Shown piece by piece: positions 1 to 4,822 of a stretch of DNA of 6,255 bases. How positions within the stretch are numbered: the stretch's first letter is position 1; every line of letters starts with the position of its first letter. The translations under genes were made by a program, and so were the position numbers. This stretch comes from Thermoplasmata archaeon (GTDB lineage Archaea > Thermoplasmatota > Thermoplasmata > Lutacidiplasmatales > UBA184). The notes beneath the pieces were generated by a model that was not told where the DNA came from, made no database searches, and saw nothing but the letters and a program-made list of their open reading frames with translations. The stretch is from NCBI GenBank assembly GCA_021798415.1, contig JAJZGO010000092.1:1-6255 (forward strand), read 5' to 3'.

Positions 1-2
1 GC

Positions 3-62
3 GGCTCTCAAAACCTCACGAGCTCTACGTTCTGCTCTCGCTGTGGGAAGGCCCTGAGCTGA
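3..62 (+). CDS. 3' end of a gene with a C-terminal zinc-ribbon half (partial)
   Basis: Reading frame 3 gives about 19 residues and then a TGA stop at 60-62. They contain Phe-Cys-Ser-Arg-Cys-Gly-Lys-Ala-Leu, preceded by Gly-Ser-Gln-Asn. This is the usual second half of a C4 zinc ribbon of the form CxxCGSxN...FCxxCGxxL, whose first Cys pair would lie left of the window. Such C-terminal ribbons occur in many archaeal proteins, including tyrosine recombinases, membrane proteins and regulators, so no function can be assigned. Frame 2 is also open across the edge to a TGA at 167-169, but its later part is arginine/serine/proline-rich and not protein-like. The call rests only on this short motif and is tentative. 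Confidence 0.45.
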   Translation, partial: GSQNLTSSTFCSRCGKALS

Positions 63-408
63 CCCCGTCGCACGGACCCTTCGACCGCGGGTCGGAACCG
101 GATCCCCCTCCCGCCCGAAAGGCGGTCCGGGGCTCGTCCCGGAATCGATGGTCGTCGTCGCGAGGTTGACCACGATGGGCGGAAAGTCATCGCCGTAGCA
201 CCGCGGCCGGGTTCGAGCCCTTCGAAGCTTCCGGTGGTCCCGCGAGTGAACCCACTCCGAGTTGGACGGCAGGGGCGACGGACGGAACCTCGGAGCCCCC
301 GGACCGCCCTCGGGGGGGTCGAGCCGACCGGCCGACCCCTCCCCAGCCTCGGGATCCCGCCCCGCTGGGCCCCCGTCCGACACCGAGAGATCCGGCTCGT
401 CGGGGGGA
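63..408. other. Intergenic stretch without a convincing gene
   Basis: About 350 GC-rich bases separate the partial gene at the left edge from the TATA-like element of the pilin-like gene. Open frames here, on both strands, give Arg/Pro/Gly-rich translations typical of non-coding GC-rich DNA. Two small perfect inverted repeats lie near the left end. At 82-94 a CGACC arm and its complement flank GCG. At 111-125 a CCGCC arm and its complement flank CGAAA. They could form hairpins in the 3' untranslated region of the upstream gene, but such arms arise easily at this base composition. No oligo-T archaeal terminator, tRNA or regulatory RNA is seen. Confidence 0.5.
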
Positions 409-419
409 AGATTGATAAG
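409..419 (+). promoter_or_regulatory. TATA-like element of the pilin-like gene
   Basis: A short A/T-rich run (AGATTGATAAG) stands out in GC-rich surroundings. Its centre is about 29 nt before the ATG at 444. That is the distance expected between an archaeal TATA box and a transcript starting at, or just before, the start codon. It favours the ATG at 444 over the in-frame ATGs at 426 and 432, which would lie upstream of the inferred transcription start. The sequence is only a loose match to the archaeal TATA consensus. Confidence 0.45.
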
Positions 420-443
420 ACCAGGATGCGCATGAATACGCCA

Positions 444-1346
444 ATGAACCGGCCCCGGCGCTGGCGGCGAGGATCGCGTCGGGCGGTCTCCGAGATCATC
501 GGGGCGGTCCTCCTCGTCGGACTCACGCTCACGGCGGGCATCATCCTCTGGTCGTTCCGGATCTACACCCCGCCGGCCCCACCTCAGGTCTCGTTCCACC
601 TGGGAAGCGGCGGAAGCAACCCGGTCTGGGGCGACCCGACCGACTGCCAGCCCCAGGGGAACTGGACGTACCCGCTCGCCGCCAGTCTCGATTCGAGCTG
701 GACCAACCTCTGGTTCCAGCAGTGCGAGTTCACCGTTACGGGAGACTTCTCCCCCATGAACACCTCGCAGATGATCGTGCAGTCGAGCAGCCCCTCGAAC
801 ATTCCCCTCAACCTGATCAACATCACCTTCGTCTGCAACGGGGCTCTCGCGCCGGCGCCGTACACGGTCAGCGGAACCACGGTGCTCGTCCAGGGGACGC
901 TCGCGTCGATGGTCTGGTTCCCCGGATCGACGAGCTCCCCGGCTCCGAACGCACCGCACCTCGGGGATTGCGGAGGGTTCCATGCGGGCGGCTTCGGAGG
1001 CGGTGCGTTCGGCACGTACTACAACCGCCTGGCCCTCTTCGTCCCGATCAGTCAGGGCGTCTCGGTGCTCCAGAGCGGGGACACTTTCCTGCTCTACATC
1101 CACAACGGTGGCTGGCCGCTCGACTACGCGTGCGTCACCTCGGGACAGCCGTGGGGATTCGACCCCTCGATCTGCCCGAACGGCGTCATCGGCGGTCCCC
1201 TCCTCGACGTCGACGACTACCACGGCGCCCCGCCGTGGTGCTTCACGAACCCCGCCGCATGCACGATCTACGTGACCTACACGGGGACCCCGTCGACGCT
1301 CCTCGCGACGATCCCCGTCTACTCGCTCGCCCCGCCGACCGCGTGA
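444..1346 (+). CDS. Type IV pilin-like secreted protein with class III signal peptide and eight cysteines
   Basis: The 300-residue product starts with an Arg-rich segment followed by RRAVSEIIGAVLLVG and a hydrophobic helix to about residue 38. This is the arrangement of archaeal type IV pilins (Pilin_N-type), cut by a PibD/EppA-like prepilin peptidase, here probably between Ala14 and Val15. The mature part would hold the hydrophobic assembly helix, a Pro-rich linker and a large extracytoplasmic domain with three N-glycosylation sequons (Asn73, Asn106, Asn126) and a Gly-rich patch near 178-190. Eight Cys (68, 94, 131, 176, 230, 244, 266, 273) could form up to four disulfides, which is unusual for a pilin. 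At 300 residues it is longer than typical major pilins, so a minor pilin, adhesin or pilin-anchored surface protein is more likely. ATGs at 426 and 432 are alternative starts. It is followed after 13 nt by a membrane protein gene. The pilin-like N-terminus is clear; the function of the large domain is unknown. Confidence 0.82.
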   Translation: MNRPRRWRRGSRRAVSEIIGAVLLVGLTLTAGIILWSFRIYTPPAPPQVSFHLGSGGSNPVWGDPTDCQPQGNWTYPLAASLDSSWTNLWFQQCEFTVTGDFSPMNTSQMIVQSSSPSNIPLNLINITFVCNGALAPAPYTVSGTTVLVQGTLASMVWFPGSTSSPAPNAPHLGDCGGFHAGGFGGGAFGTYYNRLALFVPISQGVSVLQSGDTFLLYIHNGGWPLDYACVTSGQPWGFDPSICPNGVIGGPLLDVDDYHGAPPWCFTNPAACTIYVTYTGTPSTLLATIPVYSLAPPTA

Positions 1347-1353
1347 GGGGGGG
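1345..1353 (+). promoter_or_regulatory. Possible ribosome binding site coupling the two surface-protein genes
   Basis: A GAGGGGGGG run overlaps the stop codon of the pilin-like gene and ends 6 nt before the ATG at 1360. It partly matches the anti-Shine-Dalgarno sequence of archaeal 16S rRNA. Its position fits translation of the second cistron of one mRNA. The G run may also be simple base composition. Confidence 0.35.
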
Positions 1354-1359
1354 CCGTCG

Positions 1360-1911
1360 ATGACCTCCGCTCCCGGCGGCGCGCCCTCCGCCGCGCGCCC
1401 CGCGTCGGGACCGTACGTACCGCGCAAGCTCCCAAGACGCCGGTCGCGGCGCCGCGCGCGATTCCTGTGGACCCTGGTCGCCGTCGTCGCCGGTCTCGTG
1501 GTCCTCCTGGGCGCGCTCGTCGGAGTCGGGTACCTGAGACTTCCGTCGGCACCCCCACCCTCGGTCACCGTCTCCCAGGTCGACTGGACGGTCCTCGAGG
1601 GGACGACCTCGAAGGGCGTCGGGTGGTTCGGCAGCAGCTCGTTCAACTACTCGCTCGCGGAGGGATTCCCCCTGACCGTGACGGCCGGTAGTTCCTTCTC
1701 GGTGGTGTGGACGACGATGAACTGGGACACCGCCCCGCACACCGTCTCCTCCGTTTCCGTCAGCTCGCCGTTCACGCTCGACCGATCGACCCCCGGCGTT
1801 CCCATCACCGCGGCCGCGGGCGAAGACGACGTCGGGTTCAGCTTCACGATCGGCGTACCGTCGTCGGCGTCGGGCTCCTACGTGCTCGACGTCACGGTGA
1901 CCACGTCGTAG
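1360..1911 (+). CDS. Single-pass membrane protein with extracytoplasmic beta-sandwich-like domain
   Basis: The 183-residue protein has three parts. A Pro/Ala-rich N-terminus leads into a dense basic stretch (about 22-34, many Arg). One hydrophobic segment follows at about 35-59. A Ser/Thr/Val-rich domain of about 120 residues completes it. The basic stretch before the helix predicts N-in topology with the C-terminal domain outside the cell. The domain has alternating Val/Ser/Thr strands, a Gly-Ser-rich turn around 90-96, a VTAGSSFSV strand and a closing SGSYVLDVTVTT strand. This pattern resembles small Ig-like/CARDB-type beta sandwiches, although I recognise no named family. It has no cysteine and one sequon (Asn96). 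It starts 13 nt after the pilin-like gene and is probably co-transcribed, so it may be an accessory or anchor of the same surface structure. That role is inferred from position. Confidence 0.72.
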   Translation: MTSAPGGAPSAARPASGPYVPRKLPRRRSRRRARFLWTLVAVVAGLVVLLGALVGVGYLRLPSAPPPSVTVSQVDWTVLEGTTSKGVGWFGSSSFNYSLAEGFPLTVTAGSSFSVVWTTMNWDTAPHTVSSVSVSSPFTLDRSTPGVPITAAAGEDDVGFSFTIGVPSSASGSYVLDVTVTTS

Positions 1912-1931
1912 GGACCGACGCGCGCCCGCGT

Positions 1932-1947
1932 TCGGGCGGTCGCCCGA
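1932..1947. repeat. Inverted repeat between convergent genes, possible terminator hairpin
   Basis: TCGGGC and GCCCGA form a perfect six-base-pair stem around a GGTC loop. It lies in the 45-nt gap between the plus-strand membrane protein stop (1911) and the minus-strand dehydratase stop (1957). A hairpin here could end or protect both transcripts. There is no T tract, which is the usual archaeal terminator signal, so the role is uncertain. Confidence 0.35.
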
Positions 1948-1956
1948 CCGGCGCGC

Positions 1957-3150
1957 TCAACGCTGTCGGTGGTCCCGGCCGACCCACGTTCCGGCGATCA
2001 CCCAGGGAGGCTCGGGCCCGATCGGGTCGACCATCTCCGACCGGTACTTCTCGACGGCCTTCTCGTCGACCGTGATCCCAAGGCCGGGGCCGTTCGGGAT
2101 GGCGAAGACGCCCCGCTCGAGCGAGTAGCCGTGGACGAGCGAGCGTTTCCACTCCGGCCAGCTCGCCTCGAAGCTCTCCTGGAGGAAGAAGGTCGGCAGA
2201 ACGGCATCGATCTGGAGGGTCGCGGCGGTCTGCACCGGTCCGAACGCGTTGTGGTAGGCGATCGGCGCCCCGTGGGCCGCGGCCACCCCCGCGATCTCGC
2301 GGCCGTAGGTGAACCCGCCCGAGTTCGTGATGTCGGGCTGGAGGATGTCGACGAGCCCGCGCGCGAGGAAGCTTTCGAAGTCCGCCGCGTTGAGCAAACG
2401 CTCCCCGAGCGCGACCGGCGTGCGCACGTGCCGCCGGAACTCGGCGAGCGAGTCCGTGAGCTCCGGGATCACCGGCTCTTCCATGAACCGGGGATGGAAT
2501 GCGTCGAGCGCGCGCCCCGCCCGCACCGCGGATTCCGGGTAGAACCGTCCGTGGTACTCGATCAGCAGGTCGACGGATTCCCCCACCGCGTCCCGGACCG
2601 CCTTCACGCGGCCGACCGCCGCGGCGAGTCCGTCGGTCGAGAGCGTCCGGTACTGGTCGCCGAACGGGTCGAACTTGAGCGCGCCAAAGCCGGCGTCGAC
2701 CATCGCGCGGGCCTTCCGCGCGAACTCTTCGGGAGCGATCGCGTCCGAGTACCATCCGTTCGAGTAGGCGCGCACGCTCTCGCGGATCGCGCCGCCGAGG
2801 AGCGTCGAGATCGGGGCCCCGAGCTCTCGGCCGAGGAGGTCGTGGCAGGCGATGTCGACCGCCGAGAGGGCGCTCGTCGCCTCCATCGACCGGGACCGGT
2901 AGAACGAGTACCGCTCGAACTCCCGCAGCGCCTTCGAGTGGTCGGCGAGCTCGCGGCCCTCGTAGAACCGGGCGACCTCGCGCACGCTCTCGCGCACCGG
3001 GTGCGTCATCAGGGTGGTCGGCGCCTCGCCCCATCCCACCGCGCCGTTCGCGGTCGTGACCTTCACGAGGATGACGGTCGAGCTCCACGGCGACGAACGC
3101 TCGTCCGCGGGCGCGGCGACCTCGATCGGTTCGACGGTTCGGATCTTCAT
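1957..3150 (-). CDS. Mandelate racemase/muconate lactonizing enzyme family protein, probable sugar-acid dehydratase
   Basis: The 397-residue product has the length and two-domain plan of the enolase superfamily: an N-terminal capping domain (about 1-125) and a TIM-like barrel. Barrel-end residues can be followed in order. They are Lys159 in ALKFDPFG; Glu198 and His200 in IEYHGRF; Glu224/Glu225 in FMEEP; Glu250 in ALGERL; Asp273 in LQPDITNSGG; His300 in AYHNAFGP; and Glu325 in LQESFE. Glu198, one of Glu224/225, and Glu250 should bind the catalytic Mg2+, and Asp273-His300 is the general acid/base dyad of the mandelate racemase subgroup. The KxD plus ExHGR pattern resembles aldonate dehydratases (gluconate/galactonate type). 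These turn a sugar acid into a 2-keto-3-deoxy acid, as in archaeal non-phosphorylating Entner-Doudoroff pathways. Substrate cannot be fixed from sequence. I chose the ATG at 3150 because the family start (MKIRTVEPIEV) is there; the open frame continues to 3222 without homology-like sequence. The downstream end converges on the membrane protein gene. Confidence 0.88.
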   Translation of the reverse strand: MKIRTVEPIEVAAPADERSSPWSSTVILVKVTTANGAVGWGEAPTTLMTHPVRESVREVARFYEGRELADHSKALREFERYSFYRSRSMEATSALSAVDIACHDLLGRELGAPISTLLGGAIRESVRAYSNGWYSDAIAPEEFARKARAMVDAGFGALKFDPFGDQYRTLSTDGLAAAVGRVKAVRDAVGESVDLLIEYHGRFYPESAVRAGRALDAFHPRFMEEPVIPELTDSLAEFRRHVRTPVALGERLLNAADFESFLARGLVDILQPDITNSGGFTYGREIAGVAAAHGAPIAYHNAFGPVQTAATLQIDAVLPTFFLQESFEASWPEWKRSLVHGYSLERGVFAIPNGPGLGITVDEKAVEKYRSEMVDPIGPEPPWVIAGTWVGRDHRQR

Positions 3151-3180
3151 GGTACCCACGCTGGCGCGAAGCGCACCGGC

Positions 3181-3188
3181 ATTTTGAG
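3181..3188 (-). promoter_or_regulatory. TATA-like element of the dehydratase gene
   Basis: On the minus strand this reads CTCAAAAT, the only A/T-rich run in the 84-nt gap between the peroxiredoxin stop and the dehydratase ATG. Its centre lies about 34 nt before the ATG, so a transcript would start with a leader of only a few nucleotides. No Shine-Dalgarno sequence is visible before the ATG. It suggests the gene has its own promoter. Confidence 0.35.
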
Positions 3189-3234
3189 CGTTCGGGGCAC
3201 CGCGGACCCCCGCGCCTTCCACCGGTGCCGGCGC

Positions 3235-3684
3235 TCAGTCCGGCGGCCGGACCCCCGCCCGCTCGGCGGCACGCCGGACGTGAGGGCCCGGGAGCAGTCC
3301 TTGGACGACCTCGAGCACCCGACCGTTCGCGTCGAGGAAGAAGGTGATGCGCTTCGCGAGCCCGAACATCCCGAGGACCCCGTACTTTCGGGCGATCGAC
3401 CCGTCCCGGTCGGCTACGAGAGGGAACGGGATCCCGCACGATTGCCGGAAGTGCTCCTGGGCCTCGACCGGGTCCACGCTGACGCCGACCACCGCGTGGC
3501 CTTGCCGGGCAAGGTCGGGGTAGAGGTCGGTGAACCCCCGGGCCTCCCGGCGGCACCCCGCCGTGTCCGCCTTCGGATAGAAGTAGAGGATCACCGGGCG
3601 CCCCCGAAGGCTCGACAGGGTGAGCGGCGAGCCGTCGGCGGTCGTCCCGGTGAAGTCGGGCGCTTCCTCTCCGACCGCGAGCAT
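3235..3684 (-). CDS. bcp: Peroxiredoxin, PrxQ/Bcp type
   Basis: This is a cytosolic thiol peroxidase that reduces hydrogen peroxide and organic peroxides. The 149-residue length is typical of the Bcp/PrxQ subfamily. The start (VGEEAPDFTG) and the active-site segment YFYPKADTAGC match the family. Pro37, Thr41 and the peroxidatic Cys44 form the Pro-X3-Thr-X2-Cys motif, and Arg112 in KRITFFLD is the probable conserved active-site Arg. The position five residues after the peroxidatic Cys, a resolving Cys in Escherichia coli Bcp, is Arg49 here. The only other cysteine is Cys83 in QSCGIPFPLVAD. In a subset of PrxQ proteins (for example Xylella PrxQ) the resolving Cys lies in this helix, so a Cys44-Cys83 disulfide is likely. 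The gene lies 63 nt after the aldo-keto-reductase-like gene and 84 nt before the dehydratase, all on the minus strand. Family assignment is firm; the physiological reductant is unknown. Confidence 0.93.
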   Translation of the reverse strand: MLAVGEEAPDFTGTTADGSPLTLSSLRGRPVILYFYPKADTAGCRREARGFTDLYPDLARQGHAVVGVSVDPVEAQEHFRQSCGIPFPLVADRDGSIARKYGVLGMFGLAKRITFFLDANGRVLEVVQGLLPGPHVRRAAERAGVRPPD

Positions 3685-3703
3685 GGCCTCGGAAGGCGCC
3701 CCC

Positions 3704-3711
3704 CTACTTGA
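3704..3711 (-). promoter_or_regulatory. Weak TATA-like element of the peroxiredoxin gene
   Basis: On the minus strand this reads TCAAGTAG, centred about 24 nt before the peroxiredoxin ATG. It is the most A/T-rich run in a 63-nt gap of mostly G and C. The spacing would give a leaderless transcript. It is a poor TATA match, so read-through from the upstream gene is an alternative. Confidence 0.25.
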
Positions 3712-3747
3712 CGCGTCCCCGGGAACCGGCCGACGGTCCGGGGGGGC

Positions 3748-4713
3748 CTATTCGGCGAGCCGCGCGAGCTCTTCTTCCGTCAGCGGCGGAGTCCCCTCCG
3801 AACCGAGCAGCTCGCCGAGCCGCTCGGGCGGGGGCACCGGCACGAGCACCGAGACGACGCCCGGTGCGTCGAGAAGGAACCGTACGGCGGCCTGGGCCAG
3901 CGTTCGACGGCCGCGCAGGGAAAGGAATCCGAGCCGACGGACGGGCTCGAACTCGGCGACGAGCGAGCGCACGCCGACCGGGGGACCCGTCGGGGTCCGG
4001 TCGGCGAGGAGCGCGGAGTAGCGCCGTCCGTCGAGCCGCCCGTCGGCGAACGGATCCCGCACGAAGACCCCGACCGGCTGGTGGTTCGCGAGCTCCGCCG
4101 CCCAAACGAGGGGCGCTCGATCGAGCAGCGAGGCGGCGACCGAGTAGAGCGCACCCCCAGCTCCGCGGCCGTTCCCCTCGGACGGGAGCGGCCGAGACTC
4201 CCCGGCGACCCGAACCGCCCAGGCACCGATGGCCCCGTCGACGATCAGCGCGTCGAGCGCTTCGACGGCGGGGGAGTCTCCTGCCGGCTCTTCCGTCGAC
4301 CCGGCGATCTCGAGCACCGAGATCGGGTGGGGGGCGAGGCTTCGCCGGGTCTCCTCCACCGCGCGTCGGAGGTCGTCGACCTCCGGCGCCGGGGCCGCAG
4401 GACCCGCACGGCGGACCGAGGACCGGAGGTCCGGGGGAGCTCGTGCCGGCGGCGCGATCACCGTGAGCTCGGGGTCGGGCTGCGGGAACGCGGCGGCGAT
4501 CAGCCGCTCGGCCCTCGGCGGAGAACGGGCTCCGGCCGCGTCGAACGTGGTGACGCCTCGCCGCCGGGCCAGTCGGAGGAGGGAGATCGTCGTCCGGTCC
4601 GAGTGCGGCGAGTCGACCGGCTCGGGGTCGACCGCGAAGCCGATCGCGGAGACGGTGAGGGGTCGGCCCGGAAGCGTGCGTCGGGGGACCGGGGGTGCTT
4701 CCGTCCGTTCCAT
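3748..4713 (-). CDS. Aldo-keto reductase-like protein lacking most of the catalytic tetrad
   Basis: The 321-residue product follows the aldo-keto reductase barrel from end to end. It has RRTLPGRPLTVSAIGF at the first strand, GVTTFDAAG near residue 54, an NHQPVGVFVRDPFADGRL segment (about 210-227) where active members have the Pro-Leu-x-x-Gly loop, and a canonical C-terminus with ALAQAAVRF-like, GVVSVLVPV and PPLTEEELARL elements. Active members use Asp-Tyr-Lys-His. Asp58 is kept. Alignment of DAAGARSPPRAE to DTAxxYGxxxSE puts Arg63 at the Tyr position. The strand that usually ends in Lys reads LTVIAPP, and the one that usually ends in His reads ISVLEIAG. It may therefore be a pseudoenzyme or carry a changed chemistry. 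Start choice: codons between an ATG at 4752 and the ATG at 4713 have G/C at only 6 of 13 third positions, against strong G/C preference downstream, so 4713 is preferred. A GTG at 4791 is also in frame. It is transcribed divergently from RFC-L. Confidence 0.75.
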   Translation of the reverse strand: MERTEAPPVPRRTLPGRPLTVSAIGFAVDPEPVDSPHSDRTTISLLRLARRRGVTTFDAAGARSPPRAERLIAAAFPQPDPELTVIAPPARAPPDLRSSVRRAGPAAPAPEVDDLRRAVEETRRSLAPHPISVLEIAGSTEEPAGDSPAVEALDALIVDGAIGAWAVRVAGESRPLPSEGNGRGAGGALYSVAASLLDRAPLVWAAELANHQPVGVFVRDPFADGRLDGRRYSALLADRTPTGPPVGVRSLVAEFEPVRRLGFLSLRGRRTLAQAAVRFLLDAPGVVSVLVPVPPPERLGELLGSEGTPPLTEEELARLAE

Positions 4714-4790
4714 TCCTCCGGGACCCCGAGGGGAACGAACGCCCGCAGGCATAGAGAACGGTGTCGCCCTCGGGCGTCGCGACTCCCCCA

Positions 4791-4800
4791 CCGCTTATGG
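4791..4800. promoter_or_regulatory. A/T-rich element between divergent genes, probable TATA box of RFC-L
   Basis: The run CCGCTTATGG has its CTTATG core centred about 27 nt before the RFC-L ATG at 4823. That is the spacing of an archaeal TATA box driving a leaderless mRNA. Read on the minus strand it is CCATAAGCGG, and it could also serve the reductase-like gene with a leader of about 15-55 nt depending on the start used. The ATG inside it (4797) is out of frame with RFC-L. Confidence 0.5.
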
Positions 4801-4822
4801 CGCGGCGCCGCGTGCCGGGTCG

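Noticed and set aside
2..169. Frame 2 reading across the left edge, ending at TGA 167-169
   Set aside because: The first 20 residues look passable, but the rest is Arg/Ser/Pro-rich with no motif. The shorter frame 3 with a zinc-ribbon motif is more convincing.
207..223. GGGTTCGAGCCC, resembling a tRNA T-arm on the plus strand
   Set aside because: Only two good stem pairs plus one wobble form in T-arm register, and no acceptor, D-arm or anticodon arm partners are found around it.
234..443. N-terminal extension of the pilin-like gene to a GTG at 234
   Set aside because: It would put about 70 Arg/Pro-rich residues before a class III signal peptide, which must be near the N-terminus, and would place the TATA-like element inside the gene.
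8..544. Minus-strand open frames over the pilin-like gene start and upstream region
   Set aside because: The translations are Arg/Pro/Gly-rich, overlap the clear signal peptide region antisense, and carry no motif.
1969..3711. Open frame of 580 codons on the plus strand
   Set aside because: It is antisense to the dehydratase and peroxiredoxin genes, both of which show clear family motifs. The translation is Arg/Glu/Asp-rich shadow sequence.
4797..4799. ATG as a possible start of RFC-L
   Set aside because: It is out of frame with the RFC motifs and sits in the inferred TATA element. The in-frame ATG is at 4823.
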